Notes under the pieces: generated by a model
Told to the model about the DNA's origin: nothing
Seen by the model: only the letters and a program-made list of their open reading frames with translations
Databases searched by the model: none
Shown: one piece after another, positions 25,182-35,541 of the stretch
Position numbering within the stretch: position 1 is the stretch's first letter
How the letters are laid out: every line of letters begins with the position of its first letter
Made by a program: the position numbers and the translations under genes
Assembly (NCBI RefSeq): GCF_014652395.1
Contig: NZ_BMYS01000018.1
Location: 1 to 64,000 of the forward strand
Direction: 5' to 3'
DNA length: 64,000 nucleotides
Source: Advenella faeciporci
GTDB taxonomy: Bacteria; Pseudomonadota; Gammaproteobacteria; Burkholderiales; Burkholderiaceae_B

Positions 25182-25508
25182 ATGATGAAAAATCAATTGG
25201 CAGGCTTGATGAAGCAAGCCCAGCAAATGCAGGACAACATGAAAAAAGCCCAGGAAGCCCTGGCAGATATCACGGTTGAAGGCTCTTCCGGTGGTGGCCT
25301 GGTCAAGGTAACCATGACTTGCCGCAATGATGTAAAGCGGGTGGTGATTGATCCTTCCCTGCTGGAAGACGAAAAAGACATGCTTGAAGACTTGGTGGCC
25401 GCCGCTTTTAATGATGCCCTGCGCAAGACCGAAAGCACTGCCCAGGAAAAAATGTCTTCCGTAACGGCTGGCATGCCATTGCCACCCGGAATGAAGTTTC
25501 CATTCTGA
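25182..25508 (+). CDS. ybaB: YbaB/EbfC nucleoid-associated protein
   Basis: This 108-residue DNA-binding protein has the family layout. An N-terminal helix rich in Gln, Met and Lys ([18 protein letters not shown]) is followed by a central sheet ([30 protein letters not shown]). The C-terminal helix contains [10 protein letters not shown], and the end is PPGMKFPF. Family members form tweezer-like dimers and coat DNA. The gene follows dnaX by 77 bases and overlaps recR by one base, the widely conserved dnaX-ybaB-recR arrangement. Confidence 0.95.
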   Translation: MMKNQLAGLMKQAQQMQDNMKKAQEALADITVEGSSGGGLVKVTMTCRNDVKRVVIDPSLLEDEKDMLEDLVAAAFNDALRKTESTAQEKMSSVTAGMPLPPGMKFPF

Positions 25509-26116
25509 TGCAAGATCACCTGCCCGAGCCGGAACCGCTGTCTGCGCTGGTTGATGCCTTGCGCAGATTGCCCGGTGTTGGTGTCAGAAGCGCCCGGCGC
25601 ATGGCTTACCATTTGCTGCAACATGATCGTAAAGGGGCGCAGCAACTGTCTTTTGCCCTGTCGCATGCGGTGAATCATTTAAGGCACTGCAAACGCTGTC
25701 ATTCGTTTTCCCAGGATGAGATATGCGAAACCTGTCTTAATCCCAAGCGTGATGACAGTCTGCTTTGCGTTGTGGAAACCCCTGCAGACCAGAACATGAT
25801 AGAGGCCAGTCATGGTTACCGTGGCCTGTATTTTGTCCTGATGGGCAGCCTGAAACCCCTGGAAGGGGTGGGCCCGGATGACCTGGGTTTTGATAAATTG
25901 CTTGAGCGTGTCAGTGATGGCAAGGTGCAAGAGGTTATTCTGGCCACCAACTTTACGGCCGAGGGCGAAACGACTGCTCATTATCTGGCTGAAATGCTTA
26001 AAAGCAGGGGGCTGCGGGTGTCAAGAATTGCCCGGGGTATTCCCACCGGCAGCGAGCTTGAGTATGTTGATGCGGGCACCATTGCCTGGGCCTTCATAGA
26101 GCGTCGAAGCTCTTGA
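25508..26116 (+). CDS. recR: Recombination mediator RecR
   Basis: This 202-residue protein works with RecO (and RecF) to load RecA on gapped DNA. The N-terminal helix-hairpin-helix reads [25 protein letters not shown] zinc finger follows, with two CxxC pairs in CKRCHSF and CETC. The Toprim domain begins at [17 protein letters not shown], and the C-terminal Walker B-like region is [22 protein letters not shown]. Length and motifs are standard. The ATG shares a base with the ybaB stop, so translation is probably coupled. Confidence 0.96.
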   Translation: MQDHLPEPEPLSALVDALRRLPGVGVRSARRMAYHLLQHDRKGAQQLSFALSHAVNHLRHCKRCHSFSQDEICETCLNPKRDDSLLCVVETPADQNMIEASHGYRGLYFVLMGSLKPLEGVGPDDLGFDKLLERVSDGKVQEVILATNFTAEGETTAHYLAEMLKSRGLRVSRIARGIPTGSELEYVDAGTIAWAFIERRSS

Positions 26117-26154
26117 ATTAACGCCCGGCAAGGTAAAAATACCAGTCATAATGC

Positions 26155-27111
26155 TTAGGCGCGGGCCTGTTCAATAATCCGGTCAAGCTTGATCGAGTCG
26201 GCTACGAAAGCGCGAATGCCCTCGGCCAGTTTTTCGGTGCCCATGGCATCCTCGTTGAGCATGAAACGGAATGCGGTCTCATTGGTTTCGATGGGCTCAA
26301 TATCCAGTTTGCCAGAATCCGCTGCATTCAGTACAGGCTGAACCGCTTCATTGCTTTGTGCCAGGTTTGCCAACAATTCGGGACTGATGGTTAACAGGTC
26401 GCAGCCGGCAAGGGCAATGATTTGTCCCTTGTTCCGAAAGCTTGCGCCCATGATTTCGGTTTTGATGTCGTGTTTCTTGAAATAATTGAAAATACGGGTC
26501 ACTGACTGGACGCCTGGATCATTCACGCCAGCATTGTCTTCTTCAATCCACTGGCTGCCCGCATTCTTTTTGTACCAATCGTAAATACGGCCTACAAAGG
26601 GTGAAATCAACTGTACATTGGCATCAGCGCAGGCAACTGCCTGGGCCATCGAGAACAGGAGGGTCATATTGCATTTGATTCCCTCGTTTTGTAAAATCCT
26701 TGCCGCATTGATGCCTTCCCAGGTAGAAGCAATCTTTATCAGAATGCGATCTCGCGAAATGCCTTCTTTTTCGTAAAGCCCAATAAGGTGGCGGGCACGC
26801 TCAATGGTGGCACTGGTATCAAATGAAAGGCGCGCATCAACTTCGGTGGACACCCGTCCTGGCACAATATTCAGTATTTGTTCGCCAAATTTCACCAGTA
26901 AGTGATCCAGGGTTTGTGACGTGCTGGCATTGGGATAGTCCTGGATGGTTTGGTCAAGAAGGGGGCGATATTCGTCTTTTTGAATGGCTTTCAGGATAAG
27001 TGACGGGTTGGTGGTGGCATCGGTGGGGCGGTGCTCACGCATACTTTGGAAGTCTCCGGTGTCTGCGACAACAGTAGTGAATTTACGTAGTTCATCTAAT
27101 TGATTACTCAT
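26155..27111 (-). CDS. tal: Transaldolase (TalB type)
   Basis: This 318-residue cytosolic enzyme of the pentose phosphate pathway moves a dihydroxyacetone unit between sedoheptulose 7-phosphate and glyceraldehyde 3-phosphate. The Schiff-base Lys is K126 in [12 protein letters not shown]. The family signature TDATTNPSL is at 30-38, and [10 protein letters not shown] is at about 90-99. Length equals the E. coli enzyme. It runs convergent to recR, with no clear terminator in the 38-base gap. It has its own promoter region in the AT-rich stretch after 27111. Confidence 0.96.
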   Translation of the reverse strand: MSNQLDELRKFTTVVADTGDFQSMREHRPTDATTNPSLILKAIQKDEYRPLLDQTIQDYPNASTSQTLDHLLVKFGEQILNIVPGRVSTEVDARLSFDTSATIERARHLIGLYEKEGISRDRILIKIASTWEGINAARILQNEGIKCNMTLLFSMAQAVACADANVQLISPFVGRIYDWYKKNAGSQWIEEDNAGVNDPGVQSVTRIFNYFKKHDIKTEIMGASFRNKGQIIALAGCDLLTISPELLANLAQSNEAVQPVLNAADSGKLDIEPIETNETAFRFMLNEDAMGTEKLAEGIRAFVADSIKLDRIIEQARA

Positions 27112-27444
27112 ATATACTTGTACCCAGGATAGAAATTATAATGGCAACGATATTGGAAGTTATTTCTCAGATTCCATATGACAATATAGCCTGATTTTGA
27201 ATCAGGATTAAAATCTGGGTGCAGACATGTCGTTTATATGTTTCAGGTTTGACAGGGTGACATATTAATTGTAGTCTTTTGCCTCTTCAAATAATCGCTT
27301 TGTCAATAATATATCCTGGTAGTATTTTTTTACATTCCGGGTAATATATTTATACATAAACAACAATATAAGCTGCCTCTTTGTGGATAGCTTGATATGA
27401 TTTCATCGTTGAACCGTTCATTTTAATTTAAAGGTTGTAAGTAA
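27112..27444. other. AT-rich intergenic region between tal and a secreted-protein gene
   Basis: These 333 bases are the divergent promoter region of tal and the gene at 27445. A small hairpin, CCTGATT-TTG-AATCAGG (27190-27206), is the only clear structure. I see no ORF with family resemblance and no RNA gene. Several TATA-like hexamers occur but none with a convincing -35 partner. Confidence 0.4.
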
Positions 27445-28353
27445 ATGCTACTTAAGCTGGGTAGGCTATTTATAGTGGTTTTTGGCCTGCTCTTTTCCGT
27501 AAAAGCGGTATATGCGCAATTCGATCGCTCCCTTTTAAAGGTGGGCGTCGGGTTGCCGACTGCGTTTCAGGAAATTGCCCTTAATCCCTGTATTCCCGAA
27601 TCGGTGATAAAAAGCAGGTTTGGGCAAAGTGGCCTAGAACTGTTGCGTGATACTCAAAAACAATGGCCGGCAAACATGTGTGAAAACACACAGGTGGCCA
27701 CCGGGCTTTTCGAATGGCTGTACATCAGCTCAGCCCTTCAGGCGCAAACCGATCGCCCTGTGTTAATCAGTCGTTTGATAAAAACCCGCAATAACGGTCT
27801 GGCCTTGTGTCAAACGGTTGCCTGCCTGGCTGAGCGTTTGCCACGCATGATAGAGTGGGCGCAAACCAACCTGGACCGTACGGCGGTTTACCGGGAAAGT
27901 GACCGTATTCAGGTAAAGTCAGAGTTGTTGTCGCACCCCCGTCTTTCTTTGCGTGAGCTGGTTTTGCCCTTGCAGGGGCAATACGAATGGTGCCGCAGTT
28001 CCACCTTCGATTCGCTTGATTTTCATACGGTAAACATGAAGGTTTCTGGCAAGGCACTGGTTTTGGTGAAATGTAAAACCAGTGAACCGGAAGGACCTAC
28101 CTGGATTATCGAAAACGCGGCCAACTCCAAAGTTTGGGTGCCCATCATGTCCAGCAAGTCACTCAGTGAACTGTACATTTTGCCCAACAGCCGCTATACC
28201 TATCCCACGCTTTACAGCCAGAAAAAGCTCCCCGAGGGCATACGGGTCACTTTCTTTGAATACGGAGAAGACCTCTATCAGCAAAAACTCGGGTTCACCA
28301 TAAATGTGGATGCTTCAGGAGAAGCATTGGCTTTTGATATACAGATGCCCTAG
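27445..28353 (+). CDS. Unrecognised secreted protein, 302 residues
   Basis: I do not recognise the family. A signal peptide of about 24 residues ends in Tyr-Ala-Gln, so the protein is exported. The mature part contains at least six Cys, in NPCIPES, ANMCEN, LCQTVACLAE, YEWCRS and VKCKTS, suggesting disulphides. An N-terminal helical half is followed by a strand-rich half with Pro/Tyr segments (LPNSRYTYPTLYSQKKLPEG). There are no membrane segments beyond the signal. It has its own promoter region and no operon partner. Carbamoyl-phosphate synthase genes follow but there is no evident link. Confidence 0.75.
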   Translation: MLLKLGRLFIVVFGLLFSVKAVYAQFDRSLLKVGVGLPTAFQEIALNPCIPESVIKSRFGQSGLELLRDTQKQWPANMCENTQVATGLFEWLYISSALQAQTDRPVLISRLIKTRNNGLALCQTVACLAERLPRMIEWAQTNLDRTAVYRESDRIQVKSELLSHPRLSLRELVLPLQGQYEWCRSSTFDSLDFHTVNMKVSGKALVLVKCKTSEPEGPTWIIENAANSKVWVPIMSSKSLSELYILPNSRYTYPTLYSQKKLPEGIRVTFFEYGEDLYQQKLGFTINVDASGEALAFDIQMP

Positions 28354-28408
28354 AAAAGTAGTGAAAATTACGGTTTTTTTCGTGCGCAAATCGTAAAATT
28401 TCTATTGG

Positions 28409-28453
28409 AAAATCAATAAAACAGTATAATAGCAAGGTTTACTTATTGATTTT
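28409..28453 (+). promoter_or_regulatory. Inverted repeat around the carA -10 element
   Basis: AAAATCAATAA (28409-28419) and TTATTGATTTT (28443-28453) are perfect 11-bp inverted arms. They flank TATAAT (28425-28430) and the expected transcript start. The arms are 34 bp centre to centre. No good -35 is visible. The site could bind a regulator or form a leader hairpin; neither is proven. Confidence 0.5.
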
Positions 28454-28468
28454 AGAACTTGGGGTTTT

Positions 28469-29626
28469 ATGACGCTGCCGTCACATATTTTCGGGGAAAA
28501 TACAGAATTCCCTACCGCAATTCTGGCTTTGGCCGATGGTACTGTATTTAAAGGTATTTCCATTGGTGCCAACGGTCATACCGTAGCCGAACTGGTTTTC
28601 AACACCTCAATGACTGGTTTTCAGGAAATCCTGACCGATCCCAGTTATTCCCAGCAAATTGTCAGCTTCACATACCCGCATGTTGGCAATACGGGTGTTA
28701 ACAAAGAAGATGTTGAGTCTTTCAAGACACATGCCGCTGGTATGGTCATTCGCAATTGTCCAGACCGTATTTCAAATTTCCGTGCCACCCAATCACTGCC
28801 TGCTTATCTCAAGGAAAATGGCATCGTGGCCATTTCAGAGGTGGATACCCGCAAAATCACGCGGTTGTTGCGCGAGAAAGGTGCGCAGGGTGCATGTATC
28901 CTGGTGGGCGATGATGTTGAAAAAGCCCTTGAACTGGCTCGTGGTTACCAGGGCATGCAAGGGCAAGACCTCGCCAGTCAGGTTAGCCGCCAGCAAACCG
29001 AAAACTGGACTGAAGGTACCTGGCAATTGGGTCAGGGCTATACACAGCCCAATCAAACAAGCTATCACGTCGTGGCCTATGATTTCGGGGTAAAATCAAA
29101 CATTTTGCGTATTCTGGCCGATAAGGGTTGCCGTTTAACGGTAGTTCCTGCCACAACACCTGCAGAAGATGTTCTGGCGCTTAATCCAGATGGCGTTTTC
29201 CTGGCCAATGGCCCTGGCGATCCTAGCGCTTGCGGTTATGCGGTCGAAGCCGTTAAAACCCTCCTTGATAAAAAAATTCCGCTGTTTGGCATTTGTCTTG
29301 GGCAGCAAATCCTGGCGCAGGCTATTGGTGCCAAAACCCTGAAAATGAAAACAGGCCACCATGGTGACAACCATCCCGTCAAAGACGTGCAAACCGGCCG
29401 TGTCTATATTACTGCCCAAAATCACGGTTTTGCGGTAGATGCAGACACCTTGCCAGCCAATGCACGTGTCACCCATGTTTCACTGTTTGATGGCACCTTG
29501 CAGGGCTTCGAGCTTACCGACCGTCCCGCCTTCTGCTTCCAGGGGCACCCTGAAGCCAGCCCCGGCCCTCATGACATTATTGTCCTGTTCGATAAATTCA
29601 TCAGCCAAATGGCACAGCAAAAGTAG
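28469..29626 (+). CDS. carA: Carbamoyl-phosphate synthase small (glutaminase) subunit
   Basis: This 385-residue subunit hydrolyses glutamine and channels ammonia to CarB for pyrimidine and arginine synthesis. The N-terminal CPSase small-chain domain contains [18 protein letters not shown]. The class I amidotransferase domain has nucleophile Cys in GICLGQQ and His/Glu in [11 protein letters not shown]. Length is normal. The gene is six bases before carB and transcribed with it. The unusual symmetric element around its -10 region may regulate both. Confidence 0.97.
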   Translation: MTLPSHIFGENTEFPTAILALADGTVFKGISIGANGHTVAELVFNTSMTGFQEILTDPSYSQQIVSFTYPHVGNTGVNKEDVESFKTHAAGMVIRNCPDRISNFRATQSLPAYLKENGIVAISEVDTRKITRLLREKGAQGACILVGDDVEKALELARGYQGMQGQDLASQVSRQQTENWTEGTWQLGQGYTQPNQTSYHVVAYDFGVKSNILRILADKGCRLTVVPATTPAEDVLALNPDGVFLANGPGDPSACGYAVEAVKTLLDKKIPLFGICLGQQILAQAIGAKTLKMKTGHHGDNHPVKDVQTGRVYITAQNHGFAVDADTLPANARVTHVSLFDGTLQGFELTDRPAFCFQGHPEASPGPHDIIVLFDKFISQMAQQK

Positions 29627-29632
29627 AGTATT

Positions 29633-32600
29633 ATGCCAAAGCGTACCGACATAAAAAGCATTCTTATTATTGGGGCAGGCCCCATCATTATTGGTCAGGC
29701 ATGTGAGTTTGACTACTCTGGAGCCCAGGCTTGTAAAGCCCTGAAGGCAGAGGGTTACCGTACCATTCTGGTCAACAGTAATCCGGCCACCATCATGACA
29801 GACCCTGAAACAGCCGATGTGACGTATATCGAGCCCATCACCTGGCAGTCTGTTGAGAAAATCATCGAAGTTGAAAAACCGGATGCCCTGTTGCCCACCA
29901 TGGGTGGCCAAACCGCGCTTAACTGTGCACTGGATCTGGCTCATAACGGTGTTTTGGCCAAGCATAACGTAGAGCTCATTGGTGCCAACGAGCACGCGAT
30001 TGAAAAGGCTGAAGACCGTCTGAAATTCAAACAGGCCATGGAAAGCATCGGTCTTGAGTCAGCCAAATCCGGCGTGGCCCACAGCATGGAAGAAGCCTGG
30101 GAAGTCCAAAAAAACATTGCTGCAGAAATTGGTACAGCCGGTTTTCCGGTTGTGATTCGCCCCAGCTTTACACTGGGCGGCAGCGGTGGCGGTATTGCCT
30201 ACAACCCCGAAGAGTTCGAGGTTATCTGCCGTCGTGGTCTGGAAGCCTCTCCGACCAAAGAGTTGCTGATTGAAGAGTCCCTGCTAGGCTGGAAAGAGTT
30301 TGAGATGGAAGTGGTTCGCGACAAGGCTGACAACTGCATCATCATTTGCTCTATCGAGAACCTGGATCCCATGGGTGTGCATACGGGCGACTCCATCACG
30401 GTAGCACCGGCCCAAACAATGACAGACAAAGAATACCAAATCATGCGTAACGCCTCTATTGCGGTGCTGCGTGAAATTGGCGTTGATACCGGCGGCTCTA
30501 ACGTGCAGTTTGCGGTTAACCCCGATAACGGTCGCATGATTGTCATTGAAATGAACCCGCGCGTGTCGCGTTCTTCCGCGCTTGCTTCCAAGGCCACCGG
30601 TTTCCCGATTGCCAAAGTGGCAGCCCGCCTGGCAGTGGGTTATACACTTGATGAACTGCAGAATGAAATTACGGGTGGTACAACACCGGCTTCTTTCGAA
30701 CCTACCATCGATTACGTGGTTACCAAGATCCCGCGTTTTGCATTCGAAAAATTCCCCCAGGCCGATTCTCACCTGACCACTCAAATGAAATCCGTGGGTG
30801 AAGTCATGGCCATGGGCCGTACTTTCCAGGAGTCTTTCCAAAAGGCCCTGCGTGGCCTTGAAGTGGGTGTTGATGGTCTGAACCAGAAAACCCTGGATCG
30901 TGAGAAACTGCAAGTGGAACTGGCTGAGCCCGGCCCGGAACGTATCTGGTACGTGGGCGATGCTTTTGCCCAAGGTTTCACCCTTGACGAGGTGCATGCT
31001 TTAACCAAAATAGATCCCTGGTTCCTGTATCAAATCCAGGAAATTGTTGAAATTGAATTGGCGCTTGAGCAAAAAACACTGGCCGACCTTGATGAAAACA
31101 CCATGCGTCAACTCAAGCGTCGTGGTTTTTCAGATCGTCGCCTGGCTTTCCTGCTTGACGTCTCCGAGTCTGAAGTACGTAAAGTACGTCACCAGCTGGG
31201 TGTTCGCCCGGTTTACAAGCGTGTTGATACCTGCGCCGCAGAGTTTGCAACCAAAACCGCGTATATGTATTCTACCTACGAGGAAGAATGCGAAGCCGAA
31301 CCCACCGACAAGAAAAAAATCATTGTGCTCGGTGGTGGTCCCAACCGTATTGGCCAGGGTATCGAGTTTGATTACTGCTGCGTTCACGCCTCTTTGGCCT
31401 TGCGTGAAGATGGTTACGAAACCATCATGATCAATTGCAACCCTGAAACCGTTTCTACCGATTATGACACTTCCGATCGTCTGTATTTCGAGCCCTTAAC
31501 GCTTGAGGACGTTCTTGAAATTGTCCATATCGAAAAACCTGAAGGCATGATTGTTCAGTACGGTGGCCAAACCCCGCTGAAACTGGCTCGTGCCCTCGAG
31601 GCCAATGGGGTGCCCATTATTGGTACAAGCCCTGAATCCATCGATGTCGCCGAAGACCGTGAGCGTTTCCAGAAACTGTTGCAAAAACTGGGTCTGCGCC
31701 AGCCGCCAAACCGTACTGCACGTACTGAAGCCGAAGCAATTGCCCACGCGGCTGAAATCGGTTATCCGCTGGTGGTTCGCCCAAGCTATGTGCTGGGTGG
31801 TCGTGCCATGGAAATCGTTCATGAGCAAAATGATCTCGAGCGCTATATGCGTGAAGCGGTTAAAGTCAGTAACGACTCTCCGGTGCTTTTGGATCGCTTC
31901 CTGAACAATGCGACCGAGGTCGATGTGGACTGTCTGGCTGATGGTGAAACCGTGTTTATCGGTGGTGTCATGGAGCACATCGAACAGGCGGGTGTTCACT
32001 CGGGTGACTCCGCATGCAGTTTGCCACCGTACTCACTGTCTACTGAAGTCATCGAGGAAATCAAGCGCCAAACCGGTTTGATGGCCAAGGCCCTTAATGT
32101 CAAGGGTTTGATGAATGTGCAGTTTGCGATTCAGAATGGCGATGTCTATGTACTGGAAGTCAACCCGCGTGCTTCACGGACTGTTCCTTATGTTTCCAAG
32201 GTTACCGGCCTGCAGCTGGCTAAAATAGCGGCCCGTGCCATGGCCGGTAAAACCCTGGCCGAACAGGGCGTTGGCAAGGAAATCACGCCATCTTACTTCT
32301 CGGTCAAAGAAGCGGTATTCCCGTTTGTCAAATTCCCGGGCGTTGACACCATTCTTGGCCCTGAAATGAAATCTACCGGTGAAGTCATGGGTGTTGGTGA
32401 AACCTTTGGCGAGGCATTTGTGAAATCCCAGCTGGCTGCCGGTGTTATTCTGCCGGAAAGTGGCACGGTATTTATCAGTGTCAAAGACCAGGATAAGGCC
32501 AAGGCCGTTGATATTGCCAAAGGCTTGCATGAACTGGGCTTTAAGCTGGTTGCTACTCGTGGCACGGCTGCCGCCCTGGAAGAGGCTGGTTTACCGGTAC

Positions 32601-32875
32601 TGGCAGTCAATAAAGTCACCGAAGGTCGTCCACATATTGTTGACATGATTAAAAATGGTGAAATTGCCATGGTTATCAATACGGTTGAAGAGCGTCGTAA
32701 CGCCATTCAGGATTCCCGTACCATCCGTACCCAGGCATTGGCTGCCCGGGTTACTTTCTTCACCACCATTGCCGGTGCCCGTGCCGCGGTAGAGGGTATG
32801 CAGTATCTGCGTGATTCACAGGGTATGAAAGTTTATTCCCTGCAATCATTGCATGCCTCTATTAAGGCTCAATAA
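29633..32875 (+). CDS. carB: Carbamoyl-phosphate synthase large subunit
   Basis: This 1080-residue synthetase has two homologous ATP-grasp halves. The first begins [22 protein letters not shown] and the second [21 protein letters not shown] at about 564. Each is followed by an ATP-binding loop ([15 protein letters not shown] and [13 protein letters not shown]). An MGS-like allosteric domain occupies the last 140 residues. The first half activates bicarbonate, the second phosphorylates carbamate. CarA supplies ammonia. The terminator at 32932 ends the operon. Confidence 0.97.
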   Translation: MPKRTDIKSILIIGAGPIIIGQACEFDYSGAQACKALKAEGYRTILVNSNPATIMTDPETADVTYIEPITWQSVEKIIEVEKPDALLPTMGGQTALNCALDLAHNGVLAKHNVELIGANEHAIEKAEDRLKFKQAMESIGLESAKSGVAHSMEEAWEVQKNIAAEIGTAGFPVVIRPSFTLGGSGGGIAYNPEEFEVICRRGLEASPTKELLIEESLLGWKEFEMEVVRDKADNCIIICSIENLDPMGVHTGDSITVAPAQTMTDKEYQIMRNASIAVLREIGVDTGGSNVQFAVNPDNGRMIVIEMNPRVSRSSALASKATGFPIAKVAARLAVGYTLDELQNEITGGTTPASFEPTIDYVVTKIPRFAFEKFPQADSHLTTQMKSVGEVMAMGRTFQESFQKALRGLEVGVDGLNQKTLDREKLQVELAEPGPERIWYVGDAFAQGFTLDEVHALTKIDPWFLYQIQEIVEIELALEQKTLADLDENTMRQLKRRGFSDRRLAFLLDVSESEVRKVRHQLGVRPVYKRVDTCAAEFATKTAYMYSTYEEECEAEPTDKKKIIVLGGGPNRIGQGIEFDYCCVHASLALREDGYETIMINCNPETVSTDYDTSDRLYFEPLTLEDVLEIVHIEKPEGMIVQYGGQTPLKLARALEANGVPIIGTSPESIDVAEDRERFQKLLQKLGLRQPPNRTARTEAEAIAHAAEIGYPLVVRPSYVLGGRAMEIVHEQNDLERYMREAVKVSNDSPVLLDRFLNNATEVDVDCLADGETVFIGGVMEHIEQAGVHSGDSACSLPPYSLSTEVIEEIKRQTGLMAKALNVKGLMNVQFAIQNGDVYVLEVNPRASRTVPYVSKVTGLQLAKIAARAMAGKTLAEQGVGKEITPSYFSVKEAVFPFVKFPGVDTILGPEMKSTGEVMGVGETFGEAFVKSQLAAGVILPESGTVFISVKDQDKAKAVDIAKGLHELGFKLVATRGTAAALEEAGLPVLAVNKVTEGRPHIVDMIKNGEIAMVINTVEERRNAIQDSRTIRTQALAARVTFFTTIAGARAAVEGMQYLRDSQGMKVYSLQSLHASIKAQ

Positions 32876-32931
32876 TCTGGCCAAACCACCGGCGTGAGCG
32901 GTTTGCATTCACGCTGGTAGCCTGTATTTAT

Positions 32932-32964
32932 AAAAAACTGCCCACCTTGTGTGGGCAGTTTTTT
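32932..32964 (+). terminator. Rho-independent terminator of carAB
   Basis: ACTGCCCAC (32937-32945) pairs with GTGGGCAGT (32951-32959) around CTTGT, extended by A:T pairs and ending in a T tract. Confidence 0.9.
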
Positions 32965-33015
32965 ATATTGGCTATAATTTGACCATCAGCTTCATTAAAA
33001 CAGGAATTTATTATC

Positions 33016-33480
33016 ATGAAAGGACATCACGAAGTCGTTGCCTTTTTAAATCAATTGCTCACTGGTGAATTGGCCGCCCGCGATCAATACTTTATTCATT
33101 CCCGGATGTACGATGAATGGGGCTATACAAAACTGGCTGCCCGCATTGGTCATGAAATGGAAGATGAAACCGGTCATGCCGATGACCTGATCCGTCGTAT
33201 CCTTATGCTTGAAGGGATACCCAATATGGTGCCAGTTAAAATTAATGTCGGTAAAGATGTGCCCGACATGTTGCAGTATGACCTGGACACCGAATATGAA
33301 GTGCGTGAAAACCTGAAAAAAGGCATGGCACTATGTGAACAGCATAGCGATTATGTATCACGTGATATTTTGCTGAAGCAGCTTGACGACACTGAACAGG
33401 ATCACGCACACTGGCTGGAACAGCAGCTGCGTTTAATCAAGCATGTGGGTCTTGAAAATTACCTGCAATCACAACTGTAA
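33016..33480 (+). CDS. bfr: Bacterioferritin-like iron-storage protein without haem Met
   Basis: This 154-residue four-helix ferritin would form a 24-mer storing iron. Ferroxidase ligands are present: E18 in the first helix, E51 and H54 in EDETGHA, and later Glu/His residues in TEYEVREN and [11 protein letters not shown]. The Met at position 52 that coordinates haem in E. coli Bfr is Thr here. This matches the haem-free or ferroxidase-type subunits of Pseudomonas (FtnA/BfrA) and Neisseria (BfrA). No second subunit is adjacent. It has its own promoter after the carAB terminator. Confidence 0.9.
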   Translation: MKGHHEVVAFLNQLLTGELAARDQYFIHSRMYDEWGYTKLAARIGHEMEDETGHADDLIRRILMLEGIPNMVPVKINVGKDVPDMLQYDLDTEYEVRENLKKGMALCEQHSDYVSRDILLKQLDDTEQDHAHWLEQQLRLIKHVGLENYLQSQL

Positions 33481-33540
33481 TCATTCTTTTAAACCAGGCA
33501 AGTATTGCTGCAAATGCAAAACCGGCTTGATGGATTTAAC

Positions 33541-33580
33541 AAGGACTGAATCGGTGTCAAGCCGGGATCAGTCCTTTTGT
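33541..33580. terminator. Hairpin between bfr and the convergent SDR gene
   Basis: AAGGACTGA (33541-33549) pairs with TCAGTCCTT (33568-33576), followed by TTGTTTTG. Inside and upstream, ACCGGCTTGA (33521-33530) can alternatively pair with TCAAGCCGGG (33557-33566). It probably serves as the bfr terminator. Confidence 0.6.
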
Positions 33581-33592
33581 TTTGTGCGTTAT

Positions 33593-34354
33593 TCAGGATA
33601 GGGAGTTGTTCCTGGGTTTTCTGCCCGATCTGAATGCAAAATAATCATAGACTGGGTTTGGCACCCATTTAAGCAGCGTAGCCACCATACCCATTTGCCA
33701 TGGAATAACGGTATGGCTGTTGCCTTTCTTTATGGCCTTCAGGGCAGCACCGGCAAAGTCATCGGGCTGCATCAGGAAGGGCATTTTATACGGGTTGTGT
33801 TGCGTCATGGGGGTATCAATAAAGCCGGGTGCAATGGTGACAACCTTAAGGTTGGTGTCGTGCAAGTCAACCCGCAGGCTTTCCAGATAAGTAGTGGTGG
33901 CCGCTTTTGAAGCAGAATAGGCGCTGGAACCGGGTAAGCCACGCACGCCAGCCACACTGCTGATGCCCACCAGCGTGCCGCAGTCTCGCGTCTTCATGGG
34001 TTTGATGAATGGTTCAAAGGTAGCTACCATGGCCAGCAGATTGGTGTGAATCACCTTCTGAAACTGGATGAAGTCTTCCTCATGTTCGGTAAGGGTCCCA
34101 ATGCTAATGCCTGCACAGGCAATCACAATGTCAACGGGGCCAGATTCAAGAAAATCGCGGGCGGCCGTATGCAGGGCGTTTCTGTCTACAATATCCAGAG
34201 CATAAACCCGGTGCTGTCCGGGCAGGCTGGCAGCCAGTGCTTCCAAGACCTGTTTCTTGCGCCCAACCAGCCCCAGGCAGACGCCTTGTTGGGCATAGGC
34301 CGTTGCCAGTGCTTTGCCAATCCCGCTGCTTGCGCCGGTTATAAATATACGCAT
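33593..34354 (-). CDS. Short-chain dehydrogenase/reductase
   Basis: This 253-residue classical SDR has the nucleotide-binding motif TGASSGIGKALA at 6-17 and a CAGIS segment. The catalytic Ser lies in GISSVAGVRG, and Tyr/Lys in YSASKAA. Active-site spacing is normal, so it should be an NAD(P)-dependent oxidoreductase. The PGFIDTPM segment after the active site fits the family. The substrate cannot be predicted. It is probably the last gene of a minus-strand group with the YchJ-type gene 24 bases upstream. Confidence 0.9.
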   Translation of the reverse strand: MRIFITGASSGIGKALATAYAQQGVCLGLVGRKKQVLEALAASLPGQHRVYALDIVDRNALHTAARDFLESGPVDIVIACAGISIGTLTEHEEDFIQFQKVIHTNLLAMVATFEPFIKPMKTRDCGTLVGISSVAGVRGLPGSSAYSASKAATTTYLESLRVDLHDTNLKVVTIAPGFIDTPMTQHNPYKMPFLMQPDDFAGAALKAIKKGNSHTVIPWQMGMVATLLKWVPNPVYDYFAFRSGRKPRNNSLS

Positions 34355-34378
34355 GTAAAATCCCTTCGGCAGTTTTCT

Positions 34379-34789
34379 TTACTCAACCATATCGCCATCA
34401 AAATAAAACCATTTGCCATCTTCTTTAACAAAGCGGCTGTTTTCATGCATTTTAAAGGCTTTTCCGTTTTGCTTGTATTTGGCGGTGAAGGACACCTCTT
34501 GGTGGTCCGGGTCTATTTCATGGAACTCATGGACAGTAAGGCCCAGCCATTGCGATGGGGATGACTCAAGATCAAGGGTGGAAGGTCGTGAGGCAGCATG
34601 CCAGGTGTTCAACAGGTAATGCTCATTGCTGTGTGCGTAGGCAGAATAGCGTGAACGCATCAGGCGCTCGGCATCCGGGGCCTGCTCCTGGCCCAGGATA
34701 TATGGCTCGCAGCACTGCCCAAACAGGGTTTTTCCCTGATACCCCCCGCAGGGGCAGGCTGTGTTTTCGGTATTTTTCTTTTTGCTCAT
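34379..34789 (-). CDS. YchJ-family (UPF0225) SEC-C motif protein
   Basis: This 136-residue protein has the YchJ layout. An N-terminal Cys-rich metal site CPCGG...FGQCCEPYI is followed by the conserved RLMRSRYSAYAHSNEHYLLNTWH block and an NTF2-like C-terminal sheet (SRFVKEDGKWFYFDGD). The extra C-terminal SEC-C motif of longer members is absent. Function is unknown in the family. The Cys cluster likely binds zinc. Confidence 0.88.
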   Translation of the reverse strand: MSKKKNTENTACPCGGYQGKTLFGQCCEPYILGQEQAPDAERLMRSRYSAYAHSNEHYLLNTWHAASRPSTLDLESSPSQWLGLTVHEFHEIDPDHQEVSFTAKYKQNGKAFKMHENSRFVKEDGKWFYFDGDMVE

Positions 34790-34842
34790 GTCTGCGCTCC
34801 TTTAATCCTAGACGCTACCCGGTGTAAAAAAAATATTAATGA

Positions 34843-35487
34843 TCAGTTTGTCTGTTTGAGTAATTCATCAAGATGACTGGCATCGGCCCATGAAATGACC
34901 GACCACTTTTTGTCATGGGAAATTTGCAAACGGTTAATGGATGTATTGCGTTGTGTAAATTCACGTGGTGCATTGGGGGGCAGTTGATTGGCCGCCCGCC
35001 ACATCATGTCAATGGCGCCACCATGGGAAATGACAAGCAGTGTTTCATTCACGTGTTGCGTGGCCAGATCAAGCAAGGTATTTCTGATTCGATCGTAGAA
35101 AGTTTGCAGGGATTCGGCCTGGTGTTCTTCCTGGTTGAGTTCGATGGCGAGGTTTTCTTCACGGATGGTATTGTATTCTTTCAGGACTGACCAGTGTTTG
35201 CCTTCCAGAATGCCATAATTGCGCTCACGCAGGCCGGGCAGGGTGGTAATGCCAAGGTCGTTGGCACGGGCATAAGGCAGCGCGGTATGGTAGGCGCGTT
35301 GCAGGTCGCTGGTATAAATGTGTTGGGGTAAAACCTGAAAGAAATCCTTGTTAAGGTGCCTGCACAGGTTTTCTGCCTGGGCAATGCCGGCCTCATTCAG
35401 GGGAATATCTCTCCAGCCTTGCAAACGGCGTTCGCTGTTCCAGTCGGTTTCTCCGTGACGGATAACCCAGATATCAGTATGTGACAT
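34843..35487 (-). CDS. Histidine phosphatase family protein (phosphoglycerate mutase-like)
   Basis: This 214-residue protein of the branch-1 histidine phosphatase superfamily has catalytic RHGETDWN at 10-17 (phospho-acceptor H11). The second Arg is in LQRAYHTA, Glu in LRERNYGILEG, and the second His in VISHGGAID. These residues permit phosphatase activity. It could be a GpmB-like or alpha-ribazole phosphatase-like enzyme; the context (iron-type ABC genes upstream) does not decide. The start is as given by homology to the VIRHGETDWN N-terminus; its ribosome-binding site is weak. Confidence 0.88.
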   Translation of the reverse strand: MSHTDIWVIRHGETDWNSERRLQGWRDIPLNEAGIAQAENLCRHLNKDFFQVLPQHIYTSDLQRAYHTALPYARANDLGITTLPGLRERNYGILEGKHWSVLKEYNTIREENLAIELNQEEHQAESLQTFYDRIRNTLLDLATQHVNETLLVISHGGAIDMMWRAANQLPPNAPREFTQRNTSINRLQISHDKKWSVISWADASHLDELLKQTN

Positions 35488-35541
35488 AGGTTGTTTAAAG
35501 CAATTAGCCTGTTCAATTCAATAATACTCCATTGTATTACT

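Noticed and set aside
30284-30997. 237-residue antisense frame inside carB
   Set aside because: His/Phe-rich shadow frame opposite a conserved enzyme.
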